From Capsicum annuum (taxonomy: Eukaryota > Streptophyta > Magnoliopsida > Solanales > Solanaceae), in the NCBI RefSeq assembly GCF_002878395.1, contig NC_061121.1:137547671-137611670 (forward strand): DNA of 64,000 nt, written 5' to 3'. The position numbers were made by a program, and so were the translations under genes. Below, piece by piece: positions 11,131-23,116 of the stretch. The notes under the pieces were generated by a model. That model made no database searches and was not told the DNA's origin. It worked only from the letters and a program-made list of their open reading frames with translations. Within the stretch, counting starts at the first letter, position 1. The number at the start of each line of letters is the position of its first letter.

Positions 11131-13914
11131 GCTCTATCGTAGAGTAGGAATTATTTCAATAGAGATCTACTTCACTTATAGCTTATTAGTTCCACATAGG
11201 TAGCATCTCAAACTATAGATGGCTCTGAAATTAGTCATGGTGGTCACAATGAGTAGAGTTTTATTCATAAGTAACTACCCCATAGATGACTCGTTTATAT
11301 TAATTATTGTAAGTCATTATGTAGTTTTCATACATAGGTAACTACCCCATAGATGATCTTTTTAATACTGGATAGATAGTTCAGTATCATATTTTCCTAG
11401 GTGTTAGCATTTGTTGTTAAAATCCCTTTACCGTGGCATATTTGCCTTCTTGTGGCCCTAGAGTGGTTCTTCATGTTGATTTTTATATTTGGTACCACTT
11501 ACAACTTATACTTATGTTGTTATAGTTATTTTTGTTAGTGTTATTGTTTTGACATTGATTGATGGCTAAACAAAAATTATCTTGTTAGAATTCCCTTCTT
11601 TGGTGCTTTTATCTCTTTTAGCGTGATGAGGTTTGATATTTTTCTCTTTTATTATAAGGGTTCATCGGTTGTTGAGTGGGCTATGAAAGTGAAGGCAGGT
11701 TTGGCCTTTGATGATATTATTATAGATCTAGAGTTAGAAAATTGATTATAATAGCCTTTTCTGATATTGAGATCCTAAGGATTTTCCAAATGGTTGTTGG
11801 GATTCTAGTATTTTCTAAATTCATATATATCCTATTTTTGAGGTTGAACAGTTTGGGATCCATCTTTCTAATTGGGCTAGTTCATTACCCGATAGTGGTA
11901 TTAATGTTGATTTCGTAAGGTTTTAGATTTGCCTCTCTGGTGGTTGCGCTCAACTTCTGATAAAAAGATTTAGTCTTGGTATTGGTGTGGAGTTATATAC
12001 TCTATTTTTTGTGGTATAGTTCTTGGTCCTGTTGAGTCAATGGTAGTAGAGATAGCTGATCCTTTCCTAGAACTTCTTCTTAAGTTAGCCAACTGGGAAT
12101 TCGTTATATTAATTTTCTTTGTTCATATTTTGATATTGGTCTTGACATTAGAATTGATGTTATGATTAGTACTCTATTCTTCTACTATGTGATTAATGGT
12201 TTAATTGGGTTGAAGTTTCTTACCTGGATGGATTCAAAAATTTCTTTTGGTTTAGCCAAATAAGACATTATAGAGTGCTTCTATTTGGTGTTTAGTTCAT
12301 GTAGGTATTCATTGTGGTATATAGAGCATTACATTTACTAGTTTTTTTTACTAAAGTTGTGTGTCTTTGAGTTTCTAAAGTTTTATTATCACTAGTACTA
12401 CTTATAACCTTAGTGAGTTCATTGGTATGTGTGATGCTTTATGCCTTCAGTAAATGTGGAGCTGGCTGCTTGTGCCTTCAGTATGTGGTTTTCCTCTATT
12501 GTGATTTCACCCGTCTGCTACATTTCAATTTTGGCTCTAGAAGGAACCAGTGGGATATACTTGTTTTTTAATAACGAGGTTGATTTGGATGTTTGTACTT
12601 AGTTTTGATTTGTTGTCTCATGTTTTGGAATCTTGACTCTTTTGAATGGAAGCTTGAGGGTTGTAATAGATTTTTATATTTGGATGCTTACTCCTTTATA
12701 AAACTATTGATATAGTTGAGACCGAGTTGTTCGACTTTGTGTTTTAAGATTTCTGCTGTAAGTTGTAGAGCTTGGGTGTAGCCTCCATATTTAAATTTGA
12801 GTTAATTTCCATTCATTGGTAGATTAGCTAATCCTACTCACTACAACATATTTATTTACCTTTTGTTCAATAGATAGTGTTTGGTAGATATTTGGGTGAT
12901 AGCCCATTGACACTTGATGATGGTTTCTTCTGCTTTTGACCTTGGTTCTTAGGCATTGTTAGAATTTTGATTTTTCTTCTCGCTAGAAGTAGTGTGCTTA
13001 AGTTGGGCTTAGCATGATTTCATCCTTAATAGGTGGGACACCCTAGAGAATATCATTTAGTTTCGAGTATTTGTGCTTCGAACTCCTTTCTATCAGTTTC
13101 AACAGTCATCCTAATTAGTTAGCAACTTTGGTATAGATTGTAGACTTTGGTCATCACCATTTTCTTGTCCAAGAAAAACCTTAAGGGAATAACTTTATGT
13201 TTTCCACTTTGGATCTTCAGTGGATCATCTCTAGTCATTTGAGGATAGTGTGATAGGATAGAACGAACATGGCTCGAATAACTTTTTATGTTGTTTGGTA
13301 TGTATAGCAGTTTTGGAAAGGCAAAGGAAGGTTATATTTTGATATTGGATTAGTTTCATGATTTAGGACTTGGGCTTAATTCAGTTTCCTCTTGGCTATG
13401 CTCGTATCGATGTGATATCAGTGTGCTGTGGTTTGGATTTGGGTGCGTCAATAATTAGTTAGAGGCCAGTTGGTTATTGAGATTGAGTTTTTGTTGTATG
13501 TAAGGCAAAGTGAAGAATTGATTAAAAAAGGATATCAATAGAAAAATCCCTTAGAAGTGTTGTCTCTCTATAGAGGTTATCTAGGGAATTATGCAGGGGC
13601 ATATGGGTCCAGTACCTCATTCTTTTGAGCTTTCATACTTTTTCTATCTATTGTCTTTCGCGAACTAAAGTCCTTTTAATAGTGGATGTTCTAATAACCC
13701 TCTAGGTCATTTCCTTAATTTTTGCATTCCAATATTGTGAGCCTTCTCATAGTGTCTACATGTCATTTATGACTTGTCGAAACTATCGGTTTTGTTATAT
13801 GATAGTTTGTTTGGGTTTTAGGCTCATTTTCATACTTTGGTGCTATCATTGTTAAGGAATTGGTATTTGAGTAAAACTCCTAGTAAAAAACCTAAAATTA
13901 GAATTCCGACAACA
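11131..13914 (+). other. Degenerate interior of element IV
   Basis: 2.8 kb with no open frame over 60 codons on either strand and no protein motif I can name. By position it should hold the rest of gag-pol of element IV. A GTAACTACCCCATAGATGA phrase occurs twice (about 11271-11289 and 11338-11356), a small local duplication. Base composition is T-rich on this strand, as in the other decayed plus-strand elements. Confidence 0.35.
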
Positions 13915-14347
13915 TTGTTAGCTCTGAAACATTAATTTTAGGCTAGAGAGGAACCTTGGTTCAGGTCCCAAGCCTTTTAGACTCATTTTGGTCTATTAGG
14001 TGGATTCTATGAAAAGTGGAGCTATAGGTGTGTGCCCCATATTTAGTCAAAATGATCTCCGATGAAAGTTTTGATTGTTCTATTTAGTTCAAAATGTTTA
14101 ATTTTGTATGGTTACATAGTTTGTTGTGCACACATGGTTCGAAATGAATCCTGAGCACCCGGTCGGAGCTCATTTAGACTTCGCAAAATCTGCCGACTTG
14201 TACCATCTAGTGCAATTGTTTAATCAGACCTGTGGTTGAATAAGTGCTGGTCATTTAAGTGATTAAGGGATCGCTTTAGCGATTAGACTTTGCTGACACT
14301 GAGTCACTTAACCGATGGCCTTATAGCTAAAGCGAAAGTCGGATAAA
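13915..14347 (+). repeat. 3' LTR of element IV, left part, interrupted by NA1-A
   Basis: Begins near TGTTAGCTCTGAAACA, which resembles a TG-starting LTR. No good polypurine tract is visible, so the start is uncertain. It contains the dyad word TCGCTTTAGCGA (14271-14282) and related half-sites. The minus-strand element NA1-A starts at 14348 and the rest of an LTR of this type resumes at 19413. Confidence 0.42.
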
Positions 14348-15027
14348 TGATAGACTATGTGAGTTATAATGGGAATCTAACCTAAAGAAGCAAGACAAAC
14401 CAAAAACTAAAGAACTTAAGAAGAAAAACACCAAACTAATGCAAGAAAATAAAGGAAAGATGGCATAAGAGTATACAAGCAATAAGAACCAGTGTGTGTA
14501 TCAAACATTAAGACCCCTAAGACTCAAATAAACAACACCAAGTTCTTACGTGAACCCTAGAGGGAATCGATTCACCTAAAAAACACACGTTTAAAAGATA
14601 AAAGATCAACACAAGTTAAATCCATACTTTCCCTAGTTACACTCTCAAAGAGTTAAAAGAAATGGTGTTTCAGATCATCCGTTCAATAATAAACTAACTT
14701 GAAAATAAGCCAAATATAGTCTATTTATAGCCTATTACATAGAATGACCGAAACACCCATAATGACAAGGAGTGTCCTTGGAGTGTAAGTAACGGGCGGC
14801 CTTAGAGTGTTTAAATCTCATCTTCACACTTCAACATATACATCCTTGGGTAGGAATCAAAGGCAAGCCCCCACGCAATGTTCCACACATGGAATTTCTT
14901 TATATTGTGCTAAAGATGGGTCCTCCATTCGTGTTCTTGTGTCCCCGAGGTAACCAAAGCTTGAGTCTTTATGAGTTGGCCTCGGTTGATGTCTTCATAA
15001 GATATGATGACCACTTGGATCGTATTA
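14348..15027 (-). repeat. 3' LTR of NA1-A (left LTR)
   Basis: Shares long near-identical runs with 18727-19412, for example the AACACCAAACTAATGCAAG phrase and the TAGTCTATTTATAGCCTATT block. The right end GGATCGTATTA lies next to the minus-strand polypurine tract (15028-15043). The opening 30 bases differ from the partner by small indels. Confidence 0.75.
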
Positions 15028-16350
15028 TTCTCCCCTAAATGAAATGGATTTGACCTTGAATCCAAACCTTTCAAGACTAAAGAATGGACAAACAAGCACA
15101 ACATCCTCATGGCATGAGGATTAGGGTTAGCACAGTAAATAAAATCATCATGCAAAAATGCTTTATACTAGAAAAATAACCACACTTCCTTTGTTTTATA
15201 CATGAAAAGCTTACTGAAAAGATCACAAAAAATGGCTTTAATAAACAACAAGAGATCTTTTAATAATGAAACCACCTTTGAGAAAGGGGTCTCTCATCAT
15301 AGTCAAACCCTTCTTGTCGTCTTGACCAAGCATTAAGTCGGATGGGCAGAAATTGTCACACCCCAAGAGGGCACGGGATTAAATGGGAGAAGTAGCCAGG
15401 GAAATGGGCTGAGGATATTCTTTCTTTTCCCCAGGGTGCCATTCCCAAAATCACTCAAGACATCTTTTTTTGATAGAAGATTACTACTCAAAGGTATGGA
15501 GTAAAGGCCTACAAGTTCTCTCTCAAAAAGATATATGTCATTCTTCACAACATTTCTATTTAAAAGATTTCTATGAGTAAAACTAATAGCAAAGATTTCA
15601 TCACACAACATACTCAAAGAATCATCTTCATTCTAATGATCAACTCTATCAAAACCATCACTAAGTTGAGATTTGTCAAGCACACCATACACATGCTCAA
15701 ATAATGGACTACATTCATGAGTAAGTTGATCATTATAAGCACCCTCACTAATGGTTAGAAACTTACATGCCAACATAGACTTACCTTGGTTTTCACAAGG
15801 GTCAACTAGTGTGTGAATACTCTTATCACTTGACAATATGGCCTTATTAAGGTTTAATTTCTATTACTAGGTGGACTTATATCATTCTTACGAGAAGTAC
15901 CAATTTTGTCATCTAAAGGATCTACTAGTGCTTGTGTACTTACGACAAGAGTTTTGTCTTAATGAAATCTAACAATACCAAGAGTATCACAAAGGTAAAA
16001 CTCATGCAATTCTCCTCTAGGCAAAACGGTAACTACATCCACTTGGAGTTAGCATTCTAAGTTTATTGGAGTGTAGGAGTTAACATTGTTACCTTATAGC
16101 TCACATGAGTTATGGTCTTTACCTTGGTGTGTGTTGTGGCAGCCCACACGCTTCTTAGAGAAGCTTGTATCACAAGGGAGTTTGTCAAGTTTTCTCCCTT
16201 GATTCTTATCTTTATATTCTTTCCCAAAGTTGGGATGCTTAGCTAAGGACTTCGTGATATCATCAAGCATGTCTCATGAGGAACTCTCTTTGGATCCTTC
16301 TTTTGAAATATATGATCTTTAACTTGTACACAAGAAGAGTTGATACTAGG
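15028..16350 (-). other. NA1-A interior downstream of protease, non-coding or decayed
   Basis: On the minus strand this follows the protease and ends at the polypurine tract. Frames 15333-15617 (94 codons), 15633-15836 and 14910-15155 show no motif of RT, RNase H or integrase. The sister copy lacks about 970 bases of this region (equivalent of 15548-16515). Confidence 0.5.
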
Positions 16351-16770
16351 TTAAATGCTAGTATCTAGGTTAGTGAGTAACAAGGGGCTTTTGTGGTCAT
16401 GTCCCACAATCAAGTGTTTCTTTCCCTTTTGTTGCATTATTTCCTCCCTTTCTTCACCTTCTATACTCTTGAATTTCTCTTTCCTCTCCCTCTTACCTTT
16501 CTCCTTTAACTTCCTCACTTTATGATGGACTTCATTAACTTGAGATGGAGAGAGAGGATGGAGTGTAAACCTTTGGCCATTGAGTTTAACAGTGTACCTA
16601 TAGGTTTTTTCATCATTCTTGGTAGACCTATCAAATTTACATGGTATTCCCAATAGTAAGTGACAAGCTTGTATACATATAACATCACAAATCACCTCAT
16701 CTTGGTAATTCCCAACCTCGAAACTAATCATAACTGGCCGAGTTACCTTTAACTCTCCATATGATTTCAA
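16351..16770 (-). pseudogene. Retroviral-type aspartic protease C-terminal region, NA1-A
   Basis: A 139-codon frame starting at 16770. It opens GELKVTRPVMISFEVGNY, then DEVICDVICIQACHLLLGI, CKFDRS, and KLNGQRFTLHPLSPSQV. This is the block that links protease to RT in chromovirus-type gypsy elements (consensus CDVVPM-x-A-x-H-LLGRPW-x-FD, then PL-T/S-P-xQV). The tail is a charged Lys/Glu-rich stretch. The N-terminal half with the catalytic Asp is not visible upstream. In an active element it would cleave Gag. Reina- or CRM-like ancestry is possible; the lineage is not settled. Confidence 0.72.
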
Positions 16771-16890
16771 CCATTAAGGTTTCTAAGGACTTGGATAAGG
16801 GGTAGTGGTTAGTTTTAAGAAGTCAACCATAGTGGCACTAGAAATATTAGAAAAACTACCAATATAATGATCATTATGCACACACGTCCT

Positions 16891-17230
16891 TTAATAACGC
16901 ATTTGGTATGAAAAAAATTCTCCCTTTTTTCTCAGATCAACCAAATCCTTACTAATCATTTCTCTTCTTATCACATTACTAGAAATTTCACACTCACCTT
17001 CTTGTAGATAAGTATCTTCCTCATCTCCTTCATTTTGTATCTCACCCTCTACTTGCTCTCCACCTTGAGGCTCAACTTCATTCTCTTTGATTTCTAGTCC
17101 TCCCTCTTCTCCAAGATAATACAATTTCCCTTACTTAAGTATCATATTCCATTGATTTGGGCATTCATTTTCTTTACACCCCTACACTTAATATCTGAAA
17201 CATTGGAAACCCATAGGATTTGTAGTATGA
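16891..17230 (-). pseudogene. Acidic linker and damaged zinc knuckle, NA1-A
   Basis: Frame 16891-17124 encodes a Glu-rich segment (EVEPQGGEQVEGEIQNEGDE) that joins knuckle and protease. Just upstream on the minus strand, about 17150-17220, the frame gives CFRY, a stop, then GCKENEC. That is a CCHC knuckle in which the second Cys is Tyr and the His is Cys. The equivalent in copy B keeps CLEC but has Arg in place of His. Gag knuckles bind the genomic RNA; neither copy has an intact one. Confidence 0.6.
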
Positions 17231-18290
17231 TATATGTTACCTTCATTTATTTGAGGTTACTTTTGGGAAAACTTGGTCTTGGGGGTTAGGAGATCCTTTG
17301 ACTCTCAACATGATCCAACCTCCCACTCATTGGTTACATATCCCCTCTTATTGTTGACACTTCCACTTTTAATAATGATATATCCCCTTTCACCAAAGAT
17401 ATATCTATTTTTAACCTTATAATACTCATTTTCATTCTTTCCATAGTGTGGTTGACGGATTCAAGAGAAACCATGAGGCTATTTGTAGCATTATTGTCCC
17501 CGGTTAGAGAAGTTGTTCCTTCTATTTAAATGGTTCCTAAGAAGACACCTACAATACAACAAACAAATTAGCTCAAAATATCCACACCACACTCTAACAC
17601 TTTTTATTACCTCATACTTAGCTTCACAAGTGTTGAAATTCGGCTTGTAATTCGTGAGAAGTTGAGGGATGAGTTTACTCTTGTTCGAAATGGATTTTTG
17701 TTTGAAAGACTCCAAGAAATCTTATTCGAACTTGAGACAAGAACTATAATGAATCACAAAAGATAAAAGCACACAAAGAAGACGGATTTAAAACTAACTC
17801 ATTACCTATTAGGTGATTACAAGTTTATCAATTAGTACTAGAATCAAGAAATGAAACTAAATAAATAAAGTCATAAAACCAAAAATAAAAAATTTGAGCC
17901 TAAGGGTGAGTTATATTGAAATGATGATGTGGAAGCCTTTGGTTGGTTGGGATTTATTTGAAAATTTCTTATTTTTGAACTTTGAAATTTTTGATTAATA
18001 TTCACTCTAGAGGAGGAGTAATTGGTTTTGAGGGGGAAAATGCAAGAATTGGAGCCTTTTTCAAGATCAAAAGAGTTTGAATTTGTAATGGTCCCCCCTT
18101 GTAGTTTCCCTTGTACTTGACTATTCCTTTTGATGCTTTTTATCATTTGGAAGACTTGGAGTGTGCTTGAAATATTCTCTGAACAAACAAGTACTACACC
18201 CTCTTTCTTCTTGTTTAGATCAAATAGCCAATTTTGAATAGTCTTCTTCAACAAGATATGAAGATGATGAAGAACAATAAGAACTTTCAA
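17231..18290 (-). pseudogene. Gag N-terminal region remnant, NA1-A
   Basis: Minus-strand frames 17871-18290 (139 codons, Ser/Asn-rich, no motif) and 17491-17715. In copy B the corresponding frame 38505-38696 holds a heptad-like stretch (LIVSLEVLNRTIKRIQMNLI) like the coiled coil that precedes the capsid domain in chromovirus Gag. The capsid core itself is not recognisable, so it may be missing from the family or beyond recognition. Confidence 0.42.
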
Positions 18291-18710
18291 AGATGGAAAC
18301 TAAACTAAATGAGCTCGGAATTGGGTGATTTTTAGTTCCCTATGATCACGTTAAATTTATCAACACCAACAACACACTTTCAAGTCCAAATACTCAACCA
18401 AACCGTTGCCAAAATCAAGATCCACCTTCAAGTTTCTTCAAGTCAAGCTCAATAATGGTAGATGACTCAAATCAACGAAGAAATGGCTCAAATTAAAGAT
18501 CTAGACTACATTTGTTCTATAGAACAATGATCTAACACTAGAAACTAACAAAAAACACAAAAATAACCAAGATCTTATAGATCTAGTCTCAGCCAGAAAG
18601 AAAAATATGATACCATTTTTTTTTATTGTTTGATTTTTAATCTCTTTTTTTGTTTATTTTTGAAAGGTAACAACAATTAAAGACTTATAATTGTAGGAAA
18701 ATTCTAAATA

Positions 18711-18725
18711 TGGATCTTATACCAA
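18711..18725 (-). promoter_or_regulatory. Primer-binding site of NA1-A
   Basis: On the minus strand TTGGTATAAGATCC directly follows the LTR end. It resembles TTGGTATCAGAGCC, complementary to initiator Met tRNA, with three changes. Copy B has TTGGTAGCAGATCC in the same place. Confidence 0.55.
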
Positions 18726-18726
18726 A

Positions 18727-19412
18727 TGATACGAGATCTACTATGAAAACACAAGAATAAGATGAATCTAACCAAAAGAAGGAAGACTAATCAAAAACAA
18801 AAGAACACAAGAGGAAAAACACCAAACTAATGCAAGAAAATAAAGGATAGATAACTTGACATAAGAGTATACAAGAAATAAGAACCAAAGTGTGTATCAA
18901 ACAAGACTCATTTAAGAAACATCAAGTTCTCATGTGAACCCAAGAGGTAATGGATTCACCTTAAAAACCTATGTTTCTAATCCAAAAGATCAATACAAGT
19001 GAAATTCCCACTTGCCTTAGTTACACTCTTTAGTTGTTAAGAGGAATGGAGTTTCAAGTATTTCAATATCAATAATCAACAGACTATAAAATAAGCCTAA
19101 TAGAGTCTATTTATAGCCTATTACATAGATTGACCAAAACACCCCTAATGACAACGGGCGGCCTTAGAGTGTAAGCAAGCGGTGGCCTTGGTTGTTTTAA
19201 GCTTATCTTCACAACTGAACATATGCAGCCTTGAGTAGGTATCAAAGGCAAGCCCTTATGCAATTATCTACACTCAGAGTTGCCTTATATTCTTCTCAAG
19301 ATGGGTCCTCCATGCATGTTCTTGTGTCCTTAAGGTGAACAAAGCTTGAACCTTTATAAGTTGGCCTCCATTGATGTCTTCAAAAGCTACGATGGCCATT
19401 TGGATCTTATCA
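18727..19412 (-). repeat. 5' LTR of NA1-A (right LTR)
   Basis: 686 bases from TGATACGAGATC to GGATCTTATCA, so TG/CA ends are present on both sides with short inverted ends. The primer site abuts the left end and element IV LTR sequence resumes immediately to the right. Confidence 0.75.
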
Positions 19413-20867
19413 TATCTACTATTTTAAGCAGATTTAGTTCCAAAGTTGATTTTGAGAAATTAAATTATGGACATACACTCTATTAGTCATGGTTTAAATC
19501 TATGCACTAATTATGTATAGATATCCTATGCACCGGATAGAGTATATTTATTATAATGATTATTAGAAATTTTAGATCTGGTCCAAGTAGTGTGTACATA
19601 TATTCTTGAATCACCTTAGGGTCCCTTTATTTGTGAGCCATAGTGCAAGAGAAGAGAGGTCGTCGTAGGTCATGCCATTAAAAATTATTGAGCTGGAGGA
19701 GGTATATACCCTTGGTACATTGTGACACTCATATTGGATATGGTTCTATGGATTTAACTTGTATTCGTTCATTCATATGCATCACCGATCACTTGTATAT
19801 TATTTAGTTGTTCTACCTATTCACCTTATGGTCTTTGCATAGGTATAGGCTATGATTGTTGTTTTATAAGTATTGATTGACCTTATGGGCTTATAAGGGC
19901 TTGGTTAGGTATTGGTTGTCTGGAATAACCTATTACTTTATTTTTTCCATTATAGTTAGTTTGTGATCGGTTAATTATTTCTGGTGCCCAAGGTTTTTGG
20001 TATGATTCTGATCTCCTCACTTAATATGGTAAATTACATTATTGATAATTATCTTATGGTTAGACTTATGGTTGGGGACCCTGATTTTTATAACATTAGT
20101 TTTCCTACTTTAGTAGTGTGCCTTAAGATGTTAGGTTGGTTACTTTAGTTCTTCATCATATATCCCTCTCTTCTTTGTCTATTCATGTGTAAATGTATTC
20201 TTGGCCTTGTATATTATTATATGACTTTTCTTCACATCCCTTGTATATTGACTAGTGAAATATGGTATTGCATTTTAGACTCTCGTTATTATTAGGATAG
20301 GATAAGATTAGCCATATTGCATTTTTAAGCATTATTATGTTTAGTTTCTTGGATAGGTGCTTGTAGTTTATATTCCTATTTTACAAGTTATTTATGCTTG
20401 CATTATTTTTGGAGCTCAGTGGGCCGATGCCCATTGATTTCCATGTGTTTGGTACTCATACTCCATTTTTGCATCCTGCATATCATAGTAATAGTTCTCG
20501 TTGTTGTTGTATGCATTGTTTAGAGCAACTATGCATCAGAGATATAGGGTGATATCCTGGCATTAGGATTTTTACTACTCTTCCTCTTATGCATTAGTCT
20601 ATTCTCTATGATGTATTCAGCGATAACTTGTACTTATATTTACATTGTATTATACTCTTTACTATTATTTTATTAAAAAATCTTGTACTAATCTTACTAG
20701 GTTTTTTGATTGCATCATTTGTAGTAGTATTTTTATCATATTTAATCCATAGTTTTCTTTCATTTATCTTGATAGTCAATTTACTAGTTGCTCCAGACTA
20801 TGGGCAGGCTTACCTACTAGTGGGTCATAGTAGGTGCTATCATGACCTGAGAAGTTGGGTCGTGACA
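19413..20867 (+). repeat. 3' LTR of element IV, right part
   Basis: Resumes after NA1-A and runs to GGGTCGTGACA (20857-20867). Contains phrases typical of solanaceous gypsy LTRs (GGAGCTCAGTGGGCCGATGC at about 20411). The last 350 bases align with 10058-10401, linking it to element IV. The copy at 40534-41739 is the same but lacks about 240 bases near the end. Frame 20628-20900 is accidental. Confidence 0.62.
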
Positions 20868-21744
20868 CCTTTAGAACCTACGGTGGCATCCTACTTCTAG
20901 AACTTAGGGACTTCTACTAAAGGTCTCAGTCTAACGGATGGGTAAGCCTTCATCCCTACGTCTACTTGGTGTTAAGTACAACTCCCAACTGAATGATACC
21001 AATAAATTCAATGCTCAATAATAATAATAATGTGAAGACTAAAAAAATGCATGATCTGAAAGAATTCAAAAACATGTAAGCTAGAGGATTTTGTACTTTT
21101 ATGTAAATGCATAAAACCTTAGGTCATAAGGTGTTCATAACCCACCATCTCTAAAGAAGGAAACTAATCATGGAATTAGTACAATTTGAATGTAATAAGG
21201 AATTTCATAACTCACAGGCAAAATATATTTCATAGTCATGAGTATTAAGAGAATCTCATATTAAAGAGTAAATATATATTCATTGTTTAGTCAAAGCAAG
21301 AAACTCAAAACTATAGGAATTCATACTTTTCAAGGAAACCCTAAACTTCAAATGTGAATTAAACTTGAGGAGTTGAATTAACTTTAGGAATCAATGGGTG
21401 AAAGGGATCTCATTGATGAAATACCACATACTTAAGGTTGAAAACATTGATGAGACCTTTGAATTTGGTGATTGAAGATTGAGAACCCCAAATTGAGAAC
21501 TCTCTAATTTTGTAATTTTGAGTAAATCACGAGGAATGGGGGACTAGGGATGTTTTAGAATTATTATTCAAGCCTTGGGTATCTTAAACTATGTAGTTTT
21601 AAAAGAGTGGGGAAAGACCCAAAAACTCCTTTAAAATAATCAAAAAAGCTATTGGAAACAACCCTTATGACCCTAGATACAACTCGTATGTTTTGGCAAT
21701 AAATATAGCCTAAGTCATTGCCTAGGACACAAATTTTGGCCCCC
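20868..21744 (-). repeat. Gypsy LTR fragment, minus orientation
   Basis: Phrases such as GGGTGAAAGGGATCTCAT (about 21390) read on the minus strand like the segment near 8110-8180 of the element II LTR, suggesting a distantly related LTR in opposite orientation. No TG/CA-flanked ends can be set. It is present in the same context at 41740-42658. Confidence 0.4.
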
Positions 21745-22026
21745 TGTTACGACCTTAAAACCAAGGTGATGATGGCACTTTGTGTGGCAAGCCTTGACAA
21801 GTAAGCCTATCACCTAAATTAATATGAAAAAAGAATAAAAACCAAAGGAAAGACTCCTTGATTGGAGTTGAACCACACCCATATATAGTAAAAGAGGAAA
21901 TCCATTGTAAAAAGTACCAATATAATATTACAAAACCTGGTGTCACTACATAAGAACTACTAAATATATCTTGAATGTTAGAAGATACAATAATAGTCCA
22001 AAAAGGATCAAAACTCTATCTTTGAG

Positions 22027-22134
22027 TATAATATAAGACATGTGATGGATAGCAAGAGGTAGTAGATTAACTCCGAAAGATATAATATAAGACATGTGAT
22101 GGATAGCAAGAGGTAGTAGATTAACTCCGAAAGC
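22027..22134. repeat. Two-copy 54-base tandem repeat in the LTR
   Basis: 22027-22080 and 22081-22134 are identical as read. Copy B has a single version near 42830-42885, so the duplication arose in copy A after the block was copied. Confidence 0.9.
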
Positions 22135-22933
22135 CTGGATCAACTGCTATCTTGAATATACTCTAGATACCTCTTGAATTAGTTGTCGTGTAGTGCACTT
22201 GTACTTGGATCTGCACCAAAAGGGTGTAGTAGGGGTGAGAATTGTCCACTTGTACTCATATCAACAGCCGACCAAGTATAGTAGAAAACAAAGTCTATAA
22301 ATACAAACCATGGGCACATCACTTGCAATCAGAAAATGTCCCAAACCATAGCCATACTATCTTCACTAATAGTTCTACAACGTCCACATATACCACACAT
22401 AAATACGAGAAAGGAGCATAGGTATAGAAATATCATTTTTACTAGTATGGAAAAAAGGCAGACATAGAGAGATATCATATCCAAGATAATAATACAACAC
22501 AAAATGAGCATAATATTTATGAAATGCAATAAAGATAATGATGATGATGATTTGATAATGCTCGAGGTTTTCACACAATCTCTGAATACACCTGTTAAGC
22601 TGTGCTCTAATGTTAGGACCCGTGGGATGTTCATTAACTCATATAAAACCAATATCCATAATTCCTCGGAGCACATATATTTGGGGAAGGATTTTAAAGA
22701 TGTCACATTTCTGTAAAAAAATTCAGTATTAACAGTATTACTATAGTGGTACCAATGTTTCATGAATGTATGACATAAGACACAAATCAGCACAACATAC
22801 AACAATAGCAACTACATACAATATAACATGTAATGTGAATGATGATGCAATGCACGAGGTAGTCTCACAACCTGTGTATGCACATATCAAGCTGTGTTTC
22901 CGAGGTAGGACTCATGGGGGGTTTGCAAACCAT

Positions 22934-23116
22934 AAAGGCCAGCTCGGTGTACTAAATCTCTCTCTATGTGAAGGGTTTAGGGAAGGTCACACCATAAGTG
23001 CGTATTGTACGCAACCTTAACTTGCATTTTTACCAGAGGCTATTTCCAAGGCCTGAATTCATTACCACCTGGTCACATGGAAGCAACTTTGCAAGGTACT
23101 TCATCGCTCCCCTTCC
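22934..23116 (+). mobile_element. AU SINE-like element, copy A
   Basis: From AAAGGCCAGCTCGGTG through GTACGCAACCTTAACTTGCA and CAGAGGCTATTTCCA to CGCTCCCCTTCC this follows the order and wording I remember for plant AU SINE (tRNA-derived, RNA polymerase III transcribed). It is about 183 bases, close to the family's length. No clear target duplication or 3' T-rich tail is visible, and the B-box equivalent is mutated. It lies within one of two tandem LTR segments and is shared with copy B. Confidence 0.55.

Larger units (their letters stand above)
14348..19412 (-). mobile_element. NA1-A: gag/protease-only LTR element, minus strand
   Basis: Two LTRs of about 680 bases (14348-15027 and 18727-19412), both beginning TGATA on the plus strand and closely similar, flank 3.7 kb. 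Read on the minus strand, the order is LTR, primer site (18711-18725), coding remnants with zinc knuckle and protease, purine run TTCATTTAGGGGAGAA (15043-15028), LTR. No RT, RNase H or integrase motif can be found, and the sister copy at 36751-40533 shows the same content. It sits inside the 3' LTR of element IV. Expected 5-bp target duplications are not evident (ATAAA left, TATCT right). It is probably a non-autonomous chromovirus relative. Confidence 0.7.

Noticed and set aside
14343..19417. Target-site duplication for NA1-A
   Set aside because: ATAAA on the left and TATCT on the right do not match; copy B has TATCA on the right. No duplication claimed.
20628..20900. Hydrophobic 90-codon frame resembling a membrane protein
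   Set aside because: T-rich LTR DNA gives Leu/Ile/Phe runs by composition. It crosses the LTR end at 20867 and most of it is absent from copy B.
22329..22811. A 160-codon minus-strand frame, one of the longest in the window, hydrophobic and Cys-rich
   Set aside because: It lies wholly inside the 3.3-kb LTR. The homologous DNA in copy B is broken in this frame (only 43307-43657 remains), and the hydrophobic look follows from T-rich DNA. Not treated as a gene.
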